Assembly (NCBI GenBank): GCA_030692685.1
Contig: JAUXZO010000073.1
Location: 21,468-85,467, forward strand
DNA length: 64,000 nucleotides
Direction: 5' to 3'
Origin: Acidovorax sp.
Lineage (GTDB): Bacteria; Pseudomonadota; Gammaproteobacteria; Burkholderiales; Burkholderiaceae_C
The notes under the pieces are model-generated. The model saw only the letters and a program-made list of their open reading frames with translations, did not search any database and was not told the DNA's origin. The position numbers were made by a program, and so were the translations under genes. The number at the start of each line of letters is the position of its first letter. Within the stretch, counting starts at the first letter, position 1. Below are positions 7,563 through 16,172 of this stretch, in pieces.

Positions 7563-9764
7563 TCAGAAGTCGACCGCAGCCGACAGCATCAGCGTGCGGG
7601 GCGCACCCACGGTCACGTAGTTGCTGACCACCCAGTAGTTCTTGTCGGCCACGTTTTCCAGGTTGGCGCGCAGCACCACCGGCTTGCCAGCCACTTTGGT
7701 GGCATAGCGGGCACCCAGGTCCAGGCGCGTCCATGCGTCCACGCGCAGGCGGTTGGCGGCGTCGGCATAGACGGCCGAGGTGTTGATCACGCGGCCGTTG
7801 ATGCTCAAGCCTTGCACGGGCGTGTCCCAATCCAGGCCCAGGTTGAAGGTGCGGTCTGGCACACCGGCCGCATCGTTACCTTGGTTCACGCCGCCTGCGG
7901 TGCGCGTGAGCTTGGCGCTGTTGAACGATACGCTGGCCATGGCGCGCAGGCCACGCTGCACTTCGCCATAGGCCGTCAGCTCTAGCCCGCGGTTGCGCTG
8001 TTCACCACCAAAGCTGTAGACGTTGGTGACGGGGTCGGTCATCGCGCCGGGGCGCTTGATCTGGTACACGGCCGCCTGCGTTGTCAGCTGGCCCCAGTCC
8101 ACCTTCACGCCCACTTCGTTTTGCTTGGCTTTTTGCGGGGCAAAGGTTTCGCCCGCATTGGCGGTGGTCGGGCCCGCGGTGGCACCCCGCACAAGGCCCG
8201 CCGTGTAGTTGGTGTACATCGAGACGTTCTTCACGGGCTTGAACACCAGGCCCGCCAGCGGGGTGACAGCGTCTTGCTTGTAGCGGCTGCTTTGGGCGCC
8301 AGAAGCAACGTTGTAGTTGGTCTGGCCCATGGTCTGGTGGCGCAGGCCCAGCGTTACGAGGACGCGGTCATTGGCGAAGGCCATGGTGTCGGCCACTGCC
8401 AGGCTCGACTGCTCGGTCAGCAAGCTGCGACTCGGTGTGCCCCGTACCACGGTCATTGCAGGCAGGGGCGCGGGGTTGTAGAGGCTGGATGGGTTGGTCG
8501 TGGCCGAGGTGGCGTAGAAGTAGCCCGTCTCCTGGTCCAGGTAGTTGGCGCCGACGGCCAGCGTGTGATGAATGCCGCCCGTCTTGAACTTGGTGCGCAC
8601 GCCAATGTCGGCCGCTTTGGACTTGGTGTACTGGTCGTAGTAGGCGTTGGACACATTGAAGTTGCCCAACGCATTCGGGCGACCGCTCGGGAAGGTTTGC
8701 TCGTAGTCGAGGTCCATGTAGCCCAGGCTGCCGTACAGCGTGGTGCTGTCATTCAGGTCGTACTCCAGGCGTGTCATCACCGTCTTGACGTTGTCTTGAA
8801 GTTGGGTGCCGGGGTAGAAGTTCAGGCGCGCGTCGGGCACTGCGGGCACCGCCAGGGCACTGCCTGCAAAGCTGGTTTGCGGGCGGAATTCTTTGGTTTC
8901 GCCACGGCTGGCAAATGCGTCCAGCGACCAGCGGATGCGGGCACCGACGTAGTCCAGTCCCACCGACCCCAGGTTCAGGTTCTGCTTGCCGCCGTCGATG
9001 TTGCCCTCGCCCCCGCGCACCAGGCCATTCACGCGCACACCCCATTGGTTGTCTTCGCCAAAGCGGCGGCCCACATCCAGGTGCGTGCCAAAGTTGGCCG
9101 CTCCCATGTAGGTGGTGGTCAGGCGGGTGAGCGGCGTGTCTGCCGCGCGCTTGGTGACCACATTGATGCTGCCGCCGATGCTGCCGGTAGGGCCCACGCC
9201 GTTGGCCAAGGCACCCGGGCCTTTGAGCACCTCGACACGTTCGATCATCTCCAGCGGAACGCGGGTGGAAGGCGCCAGGCCGAACAGGCCGTTCATGCTG
9301 ATGTCGGTGTTGGACACCGTAAAGCCCCGCACCTGAAAGTCGTCACCAAAGCCCCCGCGCGAGGTCAGCGTGCGTACCGAGGCATCGTTCATCACCACGT
9401 CGGCCACGCTCAAGGCCTGCTGGTTCTGAATCAGCTCTGACGTGTAGTTGGTGGTGCTGAAGGGCACGTTCATCAGGTCGGTATTGCCCAGAATGCCCAG
9501 GCTGCCACCCCGCGCAAACTGGCCGCCTGAATAGGTTTTTTGCAGCCCGCCAATCGCTTCTGCCTGGTCCGACACGACCACCTCTTTAAGCGCCGTGCCC
9601 GACGGGGCGGCAGCCCCTGTGTTGGCCGTGCCAGCGGTTTGCGCCGCCACGCCTGCTGCTGCAAGCGCCAGACCAGCACCCAGGCACTGGCGAATCAGCA
9701 GCGCCAGCGGAGCAGGCGCAAATCTGTGTTTTGCGCGAGGGGTGGAGCCGGTCGTGGGAAACAT
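7563..9764 (-). CDS. TonB-dependent siderophore receptor
   Basis: 733 aa from the ATG at 9762-9764 (an upstream TTG at 9809 is possible but weaker). A signal peptide ends near GVAAQT. LKEVVVS resembles a TonB box, and the plug domain includes VPFSTTNYTSELIQNQQ, LTSRGGFGDDFQVRGF and RVEVLKGPGALANG. A 22-stranded barrel follows and ends in the hydrophobic strand with terminal Phe (LMLSAAVDF) used for outer-membrane insertion. These are the marks of ferric-siderophore receptors of the FhuA/FpvA type. The substrate cannot be read from sequence. It is the first gene of the operon and lies directly behind a Fur-box-like sequence. Confidence 0.95.
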   Translation of the reverse strand: MFPTTGSTPRAKHRFAPAPLALLIRQCLGAGLALAAAGVAAQTAGTANTGAAAPSGTALKEVVVSDQAEAIGGLQKTYSGGQFARGGSLGILGNTDLMNVPFSTTNYTSELIQNQQALSVADVVMNDASVRTLTSRGGFGDDFQVRGFTVSNTDISMNGLFGLAPSTRVPLEMIERVEVLKGPGALANGVGPTGSIGGSINVVTKRAADTPLTRLTTTYMGAANFGTHLDVGRRFGEDNQWGVRVNGLVRGGEGNIDGGKQNLNLGSVGLDYVGARIRWSLDAFASRGETKEFRPQTSFAGSALAVPAVPDARLNFYPGTQLQDNVKTVMTRLEYDLNDSTTLYGSLGYMDLDYEQTFPSGRPNALGNFNVSNAYYDQYTKSKAADIGVRTKFKTGGIHHTLAVGANYLDQETGYFYATSATTNPSSLYNPAPLPAMTVVRGTPSRSLLTEQSSLAVADTMAFANDRVLVTLGLRHQTMGQTNYNVASGAQSSRYKQDAVTPLAGLVFKPVKNVSMYTNYTAGLVRGATAGPTTANAGETFAPQKAKQNEVGVKVDWGQLTTQAAVYQIKRPGAMTDPVTNVYSFGGEQRNRGLELTAYGEVQRGLRAMASVSFNSAKLTRTAGGVNQGNDAAGVPDRTFNLGLDWDTPVQGLSINGRVINTSAVYADAANRLRVDAWTRLDLGARYATKVAGKPVVLRANLENVADKNYWVVSNYVTVGAPRTLMLSAAVDF

Positions 9765-9895
9765 GGGGGGCCTTGAAGAAATCAAAAACGGGGGAAAGCG
9801 GGCGAACAAAAGCCGGCAGGGCCGGCGGGCTGCAGCGTGGCGCCTCAGACAGTCGGGGCGAAGGGTTCCGCGTTCAAAGGAACGCTTAAAAAGCT

Positions 9896-9925
9896 AATGA
9901 TAATAGCAACGATTCTCATTATAAT
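9896..9925 (-). promoter_or_regulatory. Fur box upstream of the siderophore-receptor operon
   Basis: AATGATAATAGCAACGATTC followed by TCATTATAAT contains GATAAT and TCATTAT half sites of the Fur consensus GATAATGATAATCATTATC. It lies about 130 bp upstream of the receptor start in an otherwise GC-rich region. This predicts iron-repressed expression. The rest of 9765-10066 shows no gene. Confidence 0.85.
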
Positions 9926-10066
9926 TCATAAAAATCGCGATGAAAAACCCTGGCTGTAACGACAGCAAGAAGCCTCACTCTTGCGGCTCGGTGCCGCGAA
10001 AGCGCGGTTTTAGTACCCGCGCCCTGAAAGCTCTGGACGATTGCCTTCAGTGCATCGCAACACGAG

Positions 10067-10255
10067 CTACCTGCGGCCAGAACCTTCCGATTGCCCCGAG
10101 GCATGCCGCACGATAGGCGTCAGTTCTTCTGGCCGACAGGTCTCCTCACTATCAGCCAGTCGAATCCACATGCCGGTCCTGCGGATGATCACGTAGTCCA
10201 CGGTGACAAGCCTGCCTTTGAACATGAACTGGGTTCCGGACTTGTAGAGGATCAT
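10067..10255 (-). CDS. Small hypothetical protein (62 aa)
   Basis: It reads MILYKSGTQFMFKGRLVTVD and onward to a charged C-terminus, with alternating hydrophobic and charged residues suggesting a small beta-rich domain (FKGRLVTVDYVIIRR, MWIRLADSEE). There is no Shine-Dalgarno of note. A longer reading of the same frame to 10675 crosses a terminator-like hairpin and was not used. I do not know its role. Confidence 0.45.
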   Translation of the reverse strand: MILYKSGTQFMFKGRLVTVDYVIIRRTGMWIRLADSEETCRPEELTPIVRHASGQSEGSGRR

Positions 10256-10443
10256 TTTTAGTTGGTAGCGGGAAGCGGCACCGCGGCGATGACAGATCGC
10301 AGAACGAGACAACCGATAGTGCCGGGATATCGCGCAACACACTGACAGAGGCCTGAGAAGCCTCCATGGCGTTGGCTGGTTGTTGACAAGGCAATTGCGC
10401 CGAACATCCTCGCGCACGCGCAACATTGCGCAGAGCGCCCGGG

Positions 10444-10472
10444 CAAAAAAAAGCCCGCTGGAAGCGGGCTTA
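10444..10472 (-). terminator. Intrinsic terminator (minus strand)
   Basis: On the minus strand the stem AAGCCCGCT / AGCGGGCTT with a TCC loop is followed by eight T. No coding gene ends just before it on that strand, so it would stop a transcript starting in 10475-10680, possibly a small RNA. The region 10256-10689 otherwise has no convincing gene. Confidence 0.7.
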
Positions 10473-10689
10473 ACACTTGCATGGTGCAAGCGGGAGGGAT
10501 GTCGAGAGGGAATCGACCCCTGAATAGTAAAACTGCATCTTTTTCGCTGCTGTAGGACAGTGCCGACTGTGCCGCACGGCCATCCGTAACTTGTGTGACT
10601 GAGCGCAATACTCACCGAAAGCTTTCGCCGTTTACGCTGGCGCTGGGTGCGGTCCGGGTATGGTGTTGGTCTCATCAGGAGAACGCCAC

Positions 10690-11031
10690 ATGTTCAAGAC
10701 TTCTTTTGCAACCGCTGGCAGCGTCGCCATGGCCGCAGTGTTGATGATGACGGGCTGCGCAGGGTATGGGCAGGCCCCCGCATCGCCACCTGCCAGCAGC
10801 CCCGGTGCCACCGCACCAGCGCCCGCAGCCCCTTGCAACGCCCAGCCTGCGCAGTCTGCGGTGGGCCAAAACAGCACGGCGTCGGTCATGGAATCTGCCC
10901 GGGTGCGGTCGGGGGCGCAAATGGCGCGCATTCTTCGGCCGGGGCAGATGATCACCAAGGAGTTCAACGCGCAGCGTCTGAACCTGGAGGTGGATGCCAA
11001 CGGCCGTATCCTGGCTGTGCGCTGCGGATAA
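10690..11031 (+). CDS. I78-family peptidase-inhibitor-like lipoprotein
   Basis: 113 aa from the ATG at 10690 with CAGGAGAA just upstream. The N-terminus is a lipoprotein signal (VAMAAVLMMTGCAGYG, lipobox Cys near residue 24) and a Pro/Ala-rich linker follows. The mature domain begins CNAQPAQSAVGQ and ends RLNLEVDANGRILAVRCG. This matches the small I78 inhibitor fold, in which two conserved cysteines lie at the domain ends and the last strand reads R-x-N-x-x-x-D-x-x-G-x-I. It is expected to be a periplasmic or membrane-anchored serine protease inhibitor. It appears to be a single-gene unit. Confidence 0.8.
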   Translation: MFKTSFATAGSVAMAAVLMMTGCAGYGQAPASPPASSPGATAPAPAAPCNAQPAQSAVGQNSTASVMESARVRSGAQMARILRPGQMITKEFNAQRLNLEVDANGRILAVRCG

Positions 11032-11118
11032 AGCCCGGCTGCCAAACCGCCGGTCCGGGTCGCCGGGCCGGGCCGCCGAGCTGGGCTGCCGAACTGGGCC
11101 GGCTGGTGCGCTGAGTGC

Positions 11119-12381
11119 TCAGTCCGCCAAAAACAGTTCTTGCAGATTGCTCAAAAAGTCAAAGCCACGCTCTGTCGGCCGCACGTGGGTCGCATCGCGT
11201 TCAATCAGGCCTTTGCTTTGCGCAGCCTCCAGGCCTTTGGCAATGGTGCTCAGGGGCAGGCCCGTGCGGTCCATATAGTCCTGCAGCGCAAACCCGTCGC
11301 GCAGGCGCAAGGCGTTGAGCATGTATTCAAACGGCAGCTCGGCGCGCTTGACGTCTTCGTCCTGCGCCACGGCATGCCCCGCCAGCGCGTTGTCCATGTA
11401 CAGCCGCGGCTCGCGAAAGCGCACTTGCCGCACCACCCGGTGCGCAAAGCTGAGCTTGCTGTGCGCGCCCGCGCCAATGCCCAGGTAGTCGCCAAACTGC
11501 CAGTAATTGGTGTTGTGAAAACACGCGTGTCCCGGCTGGGCATAGGCGGAGATTTCATACCGCGCCATTCCCGCCTGGCCCGTCATCTCGGTGATGCGGT
11601 CGAGCATGGCGTAGGCCTGGTCGTCCTCGGGGATGACTGGGGGGAACTTGGCAAAGTACGTGTTGGGCTCGATGGTCAGGTGGTAGATGGAGATGTGCGG
11701 GGGCTTCAAGGCCAGCGCCGTCGACATGTCCTGCTCCAGCTCTTGCAGCGTCTGGCCCGGCAGCGCGTACATGATGTCGAGGTTGAAGGTGTCGAACGCT
11801 TGCGCAGCCTCTTCGACTGCCGCCAAGGCCTGAGCGCGGTCATGCACGCGGCCCAGCGCCTTCAGGTGCTGGTCGTTAAAGCTCTGCACCCCCACCGACA
11901 GGCGCGTGACGCCCGCTGCGCGGAAGGCGCGAAAGCGGTCTTTCTCGAATGTGCCGGGGTTGGCCTCCAGCGTGATCTCGCAGTCGGGCGCCAGCAGCAG
12001 GCGGGCGCGGATGTCGCCAATCAGCCGGTCGATGGCGGCGGGTGAAAACAGGCTGGGCGTGCCCCCGCCGATGAAAATGCTGTGCACCGTGCGGCCCCAG
12101 ATCAGCGGGAGCGCGGCCTCCAGGTCGGCCATCAGGGCGTCGATGTAGCGCTGCTCGGGCACGGGGGTGCTGGCACTGCCCGCACCTGGCTCGCGGTATT
12201 CATGCGAGTTGAAGTCGCAATACGGGCATTTCTTGAGGCACCAGGGCAGGTGCACGTACAGCGACAGCGGCGGCAGGCTGGGCAGTTGCAGCAGCCCCGG
12301 GCGCATGTAGTGCTGGATGTCGCGCACAGGGGCTGCAACAGTGGCGGCAGACGCTGGCTCAAGATGAATGGGGATGGTCAT
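11119..12381 (-). CDS. hemW: Radical SAM haem chaperone HemW
   Basis: 420 aa. The radical SAM cluster motif is C48-x3-C52-x2-C55 (WCLKKCPYCDF). GGGTPS follows in the SAM-binding region, then TLEANPGTFEKDRF and RLSVGVQSFNDQHLKALGR, which are typical of the HemN/HemW family. HemW lacks true coproporphyrinogen oxidase activity and passes haem to acceptor proteins. The extra N-terminal 40 residues before the SAM domain are poorly conserved. It is co-directional with rdgB and rph, though family A palindromes separate them. Confidence 0.93.
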   Translation of the reverse strand: MTIPIHLEPASAATVAAPVRDIQHYMRPGLLQLPSLPPLSLYVHLPWCLKKCPYCDFNSHEYREPGAGSASTPVPEQRYIDALMADLEAALPLIWGRTVHSIFIGGGTPSLFSPAAIDRLIGDIRARLLLAPDCEITLEANPGTFEKDRFRAFRAAGVTRLSVGVQSFNDQHLKALGRVHDRAQALAAVEEAAQAFDTFNLDIMYALPGQTLQELEQDMSTALALKPPHISIYHLTIEPNTYFAKFPPVIPEDDQAYAMLDRITEMTGQAGMARYEISAYAQPGHACFHNTNYWQFGDYLGIGAGAHSKLSFAHRVVRQVRFREPRLYMDNALAGHAVAQDEDVKRAELPFEYMLNALRLRDGFALQDYMDRTGLPLSTIAKGLEAAQSKGLIERDATHVRPTERGFDFLSNLQELFLAD

Positions 12382-12390
12382 AGAACTAAA

Positions 12391-12486
12391 ACTATCAAAA
12401 CAATAGCTGCTTGCGCTTGATGAATAACGGTTTCGATATCAAAACTATTTGAAGTCATTAAGTATCAAGCGCTACCAGCTCCTATT
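12391..12486. repeat. Family A palindrome with enlarged loop
   Basis: TAGCTGCTTGCGCTTGAT and ATCAAGCGCTACCAGCTC form the two arms, separated by about 50 bases instead of the usual 7. It lies between rdgB and hemW. Confidence 0.65.
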
Positions 12487-13087
12487 TTTGTAGCCAGTGT
12501 GTGCGCATCAACTCCAGCATGTGCTGCGCCGAGCGCCCCCGGTGGCTGTGGGCGTTTTTTACCTCCACGGGTAACTCGGCAAAGGTCTTGCCAAATTCGG
12601 GGATGAACATCACCGGGTCAAAACCAAAGCCATTGCTGCCCCGGGGCTCCTCGGTGATCTCGCCAACCACGCGGCCTACGGCGATCAGCGGCTCGGGGTC
12701 TTGCGGGCTGCGCACGGCGACCAAGGTGCTGACCATGGCGGCGCGGCGGTTGTCCACGCCCTGCAATTGTTCCAGCAGCGCACGCACGTTGTTGTCGTCG
12801 TTTTTCTCGTAGCCAAACTGGGTGCAGTAATACGCGGTATCCACCCCCGGCAAACCACCAAAGGCATCCACGCACATGCCCGCGTCGTCGGCCAGCGCAG
12901 GCAACCCGGTGTGGGCCGAGGCGAAGCGCGCTTTGGCCAGGGCGTTTTCGACAAAGGTGCGAAAAGGCTCCTCGGCCTCGCCCACGCCCAGGTCGGCCTG
13001 GCGCACCAGCTCCACGCCCAGCGGCGCAAACATGGACTGCAGCTCGGCCAGTTTGCCGCGGTTGTTGGATGCAAGAACAATTTTCAT
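12482..13087 (-). CDS. rdgB: XTP/dITP pyrophosphatase
   Basis: 201 aa, the normal length for RdgB/HAM1. SNNRGK (residues 7-12) binds the triphosphate, FVENALAKA near 45 and ADDAGMCVDAF with Asp67-Asp68 bind metal and substrate, and SNGFGFDPVMF and HRGRSAQHML recognise the base. The enzyme removes deaminated purine triphosphates from the cytoplasmic pool. In betaproteobacteria it is often next to rph and hemW, as here. Confidence 0.95.
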   Translation of the reverse strand: MKIVLASNNRGKLAELQSMFAPLGVELVRQADLGVGEAEEPFRTFVENALAKARFASAHTGLPALADDAGMCVDAFGGLPGVDTAYYCTQFGYEKNDDNNVRALLEQLQGVDNRRAAMVSTLVAVRSPQDPEPLIAVGRVVGEITEEPRGSNGFGFDPVMFIPEFGKTFAELPVEVKNAHSHRGRSAQHMLELMRTHWLQK

Positions 13088-13095
13088 GATTCAAA

Positions 13096-13142
13096 TTGGC
13101 GTCTAGCGCTTATTCAGCAAACGCTAGCAGCTATCAATTAAT
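13096..13142. repeat. Family A palindrome
   Basis: CTAGCGCTTATTCAGCAAACGCTAG (one arm base missing) with GGCGT before and AGCTATCAATT after, in the rph-rdgB gap. Confidence 0.75.
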
Positions 13143-13164
13143 GAGTATTTGCTTGTGATGGGGT

Positions 13165-13890
13165 TTACAGCAGCGACTGCAGCTGCATCTGCACCAGCTC
13201 TGCAATGCCTTTTTCGGCCAGCGCCAGCAGCTGGTCCATCTCGGCCCGGGTAAACGCCACGCCTTCGGCCGTGCCCTGCACTTCCACAAAATGGCCAGCG
13301 CCAGTCATCACCACGTTCATGTCGGTGTCGCAGCCCACGTCTTCGACATATTCCAGGTCGAGCAGCGGCGTGCCCTGAACAATGCCTACCGAGATGGCGG
13401 CCACAGGCTGCAACAAGGGCGTCTGCGTGATCTTGCCGCTGGCCAGCAGTTGGTTGACCGCATCCTGCGCAGCCACCCAGGCGCCGGTGATGGCGGCGGT
13501 GCGTGTGCCGCCGTCGGCCTGGATCACGTCGCAGTCGAGCTGAATGGTGCGCTCGCCCAACAGCTTGAGGTCAAACACCGCGCGCAGTGAGCGGCCGATG
13601 AGGCGCTGGATCTCTTGCGTGCGGCCGGTCTGTTTGCCGCGCGCGGCTTCGCGGTCGCTGCGCGTGTGGGTGGCGCGGGGCAGCATGCCGTATTCAGCCG
13701 TCACCCAGCCTTCGCCACTGCCACACTTGTGGGGTGGCACGCGCTCTTCCACCGAAGCGGTGCAGAGCACCTTGGTGTTGCCGAACTCGATCAACACCGA
13801 ACCCTCGGCGTGCATCGTGTAGTTGCGGGTGATGCGCACGGGGCGCAACTGATTGGCAGCGCGGTCGCTGGTGCGGGTAAAAGTGGTCAT
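13165..13890 (-). CDS. rph: Ribonuclease PH
   Basis: 241 aa from the ATG at 13888-13890 (the open frame runs further upstream but without homology). It starts with R-x-x-D-R-x-x-x-x-L-R-P. It contains [20 protein letters not shown], the phosphate-binding region [12 protein letters not shown], and [11 protein letters not shown] and [20 protein letters not shown]. These mark the hexameric 3' exoribonuclease that trims tRNA 3' ends with phosphate. The rdgB start is about 80 bp downstream across the palindrome. Confidence 0.96.
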   Translation of the reverse strand: MTTFTRTSDRAANQLRPVRITRNYTMHAEGSVLIEFGNTKVLCTASVEERVPPHKCGSGEGWVTAEYGMLPRATHTRSDREAARGKQTGRTQEIQRLIGRSLRAVFDLKLLGERTIQLDCDVIQADGGTRTAAITGAWVAAQDAVNQLLASGKITQTPLLQPVAAISVGIVQGTPLLDLEYVEDVGCDTDMNVVMTGAGHFVEVQGTAEGVAFTRAEMDQLLALAEKGIAELVQMQLQSLL

Positions 13891-13949
13891 GATTTTTTCA
13901 GTGAGAGAGATTGGGAAGGCCTCATGCGAACCAAGGGCCCGCGCAACGC

Positions 13950-14095
13950 GCGCGGCCAAACCCGGTGACCGCCGCGCAAGGGCCGCCAAGGCGGCGGAGT
14001 TGCGTTTCTCTCGCGTGCGCTGGCGGTGTCCCCCTTCCCGAATGGCAGCGCCCTTCGAGAGAAGGGGGGAAGGCGCGCAGCGACTCAGGGGGTTG
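13950..14095. repeat. GC-rich structured spacer, family C-like
   Basis: The gap between the PP2C gene and rph contains short palindromic pieces (GCGCAACGCGCGCGG, GCCGCCAAGGCGGCGG). It also has a GTCCCCCTTC...GGGGGGAAGGCGC block ending CGACTCAGGGGG. A similar block is at 57416-57492. No ORF is credible here. Confidence 0.5.
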
Positions 14096-14998
14096 TCATG
14101 CTTTTCTAGCGGCAGAGCGGCGAATGGCTTCGTTGATTTCTGCAATGGACCGCTCGATGGCGGCATCGTCCAGGTCGTCCACCAGCCCGTCGAGCGGACC
14201 AGCCTGGATCGTGGAGGCAAACACGTCGTCGCTGATGCTGTCGGTCGACACACCCTGGGTGGACTCGAACGCATCTGGCGTCTCCCATTCCAGCGCAATC
14301 ACCGTGACGTTGTCACTGCTGTCCCCCGCCTTGCGCAGCGCTTCTTCCACCAGGTCGGGCACGGAATGCGACACCGTATGGTGGGCCAGTTGCTTGGAAA
14401 TCTCTTCGTCACTGAGCGTGCCCCAGAGGCCGTCCGAGCACAACAAAATGCGGTCGCCCTGCTCCAGATACACCGGGCCCGTGATGTCGTAGATGGGCTT
14501 GGTGGGCGACCCGAGGCACGTGAACAGCACGTTGCGGTTGATGCGCTCCAGGCCAGGCGGTGGCGTGTTGCGCAGCTCCATATAGGAGTGGTCGCGGGTG
14601 CGGGTCAGCAGATCACCGTCTCGCACCATGTACAAACGCGAGTCGCCGCAGTGCACCCAGGTGGCAGTGCCCCCCTGCAACACGGCCGCCACCAGCGTGG
14701 TGCGGGGCGTGTCGAGCATGCCTTTGTCGGTGGCGTAACGCAGGATCTGGTGGTGTGCGGCCAGCAGCGCACCCGACAGAAACTCCTGCACATCCTTGAG
14801 CTGGGGTTTGGCCTGGCGCTGGAACAAGGCAGAGATGGTCTGCAGCGCGATTTGCGCGGCCACTTCGCCTTCGGGGTGGCCGCCCATGCCGTCTGCCAGC
14901 ACAAACAAGCCCGATTCGCGCGTGTAGCAATAGCCCATGCGGTCTTCGTTCCTCTCGCGGCCACCGCGGCGGCTGATCTGGAATACCGAGAACTTCAT
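14096..14998 (-). CDS. PP2C-type serine/threonine protein phosphatase
   Basis: 300 aa. The PPM/PP2C motifs are present in order: RERNEDRMG (Asp19), VLADGMGGH (Asp36), the CGDSRLY region, [12 protein letters not shown] and the final [10 protein letters not shown]. The metal-coordinating aspartates are all present, so it should be active. The C-terminal 50 residues are an acidic tail beyond the domain. It lies 82 bp after a Ser/Thr kinase gene on the same strand, so the two form a writer and eraser pair. The substrate is unknown. Confidence 0.93.
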   Translation of the reverse strand: MKFSVFQISRRGGRERNEDRMGYCYTRESGLFVLADGMGGHPEGEVAAQIALQTISALFQRQAKPQLKDVQEFLSGALLAAHHQILRYATDKGMLDTPRTTLVAAVLQGGTATWVHCGDSRLYMVRDGDLLTRTRDHSYMELRNTPPPGLERINRNVLFTCLGSPTKPIYDITGPVYLEQGDRILLCSDGLWGTLSDEEISKQLAHHTVSHSVPDLVEEALRKAGDSSDNVTVIALEWETPDAFESTQGVSTDSISDDVFASTIQAGPLDGLVDDLDDAAIERSIAEINEAIRRSAARKA

Positions 14999-15080
14999 AG
15001 GGACTCACGCAAAAAGCGATGCACAAAGGCATCGCTCAAGAACACATGCTTTGCCCGAATCTGCTCTGCGTGAGTCGAGT

Positions 15081-16097
15081 TCATTTGGGCTTGGCTCCGA
15101 TGCCGGTGGCTTCACCCACCTTTTGCACATTTTTCTTGGTGTCAGACACGAGCGTGTCGAGCTGAAGTCGCATTTTTTCGCCCACGGTGAGCTTGGTGTA
15201 GCGGCGCTCGCCCTCGCGGCTGAGTTCCTTTTGCAAGGCAAACACCGACTGCGGGCGCGAGAGCGGGTCGAGCGCCATGCACCACTCGACCACCTCGATC
15301 AAGTTGTCGGAGTAAACACCGCGCAGCTTGGTCAGCGCCAGCGAAAGGCGGTCTTTTTCGATGCGCTGGGGCGCCTCGTTGGGCGGAAAGCCCTGCATGC
15401 AGGCGTAGATGCAGGCACCGATGGCGTAAATGTCGGTCCACGGTCCCATCGACGAGTCGCGCCGGTACATCTCGGGAGCGGCAAAGCCTGGGGTGTACAT
15501 CGGGCGGATGAAATTGCCTTCTTTTGAAAGCACTTCGCGCGCAGCACCAAAGTCGATCATCACGGCCTTGTTATCGTCGGTGATGAAGATGTTGGCGGGC
15601 TTGATGTCAAGGTGCAGCATCTTGTGCTGGTGCACGATGCGCAAGCCGCGCAGCACTTCATCGAACAGCGAGCGAATGGTGGATTCGCGGAAGACCTTCT
15701 GCGTTTTCAGGTCGCGCGCGGTAATGATGAAGTCCTGCAGGGTCGCGCCCTCCAGGTAATTCATCACCATGTATACGGTTTCGTTTTCGCGAAAGAAGTT
15801 GAGAACGCTCACCACGGAGGCATGCGAGATCTGCGCGAGTGCGCGTCCTTCTTCAAAGAAGCTCTTGAGGCCCAGGCGGTAGAGAGACAGCTTTTCGGAC
15901 TGCACCTTGGGAAGCAGCTCGCCGGGCGCACGCGTGGCCAGCGACGAGGGAAGATATTCCTTGATGGCAATCTGCTGGCCTTCGGAGTCGAGGGCCAGAT
16001 AGACCACACCAAACCCGCCGGAGGACAACCGGCGCACCACGCGGTAGCCGCCAATTGCGGTATCGGGCGGCAAAGGAGCCGGTTTGATTTTTGACAT
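15081..16097 (-). CDS. Eukaryotic-like serine/threonine protein kinase
   Basis: 338 aa from the ATG at 16095-16097. The glycine loop SSGGFGVV is at 25-32 and the catalytic Lys in AIKEYLP near 46. The catalytic loop HLDIKPANI and the DFGAARE motif are intact, then an activation segment with GFAAPEMYRRD. The usual HRD Arg is Leu (HLD), so it may be a non-RD kinase that is not switched on by activation-loop phosphorylation. There is no transmembrane segment, so it is cytosolic. It precedes the PP2C phosphatase, which probably reverses it. Confidence 0.93.
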   Translation of the reverse strand: MSKIKPAPLPPDTAIGGYRVVRRLSSGGFGVVYLALDSEGQQIAIKEYLPSSLATRAPGELLPKVQSEKLSLYRLGLKSFFEEGRALAQISHASVVSVLNFFRENETVYMVMNYLEGATLQDFIITARDLKTQKVFRESTIRSLFDEVLRGLRIVHQHKMLHLDIKPANIFITDDNKAVMIDFGAAREVLSKEGNFIRPMYTPGFAAPEMYRRDSSMGPWTDIYAIGACIYACMQGFPPNEAPQRIEKDRLSLALTKLRGVYSDNLIEVVEWCMALDPLSRPQSVFALQKELSREGERRYTKLTVGEKMRLQLDTLVSDTKKNVQKVGEATGIGAKPK

Positions 16098-16172
16098 ATT
16101 TTGCGAAGATGACTCGGGGGTAGAGCGGAACCCGGATAATCGCGGGATCGCAAGCAACCATCAAAAAGTCCA

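Noticed and set aside
8121..9440. 439-residue plus-strand reading opposite the siderophore receptor
   Set aside because: Composition is Gly/Val/His-rich noise from GC-rich codons. It lies entirely antisense to a well-supported receptor and has no motif or ribosome site.
10258..10608. 116-residue minus-strand ORF across the terminator hairpin
   Set aside because: It reads through a strong intrinsic terminator and has no family features. The hairpin is the better explanation.
13853..15073. 406-residue plus-strand reading over rph start and the PP2C gene
   Set aside because: It covers two real genes in antisense, has no motif, and is explained by GC-rich third positions.
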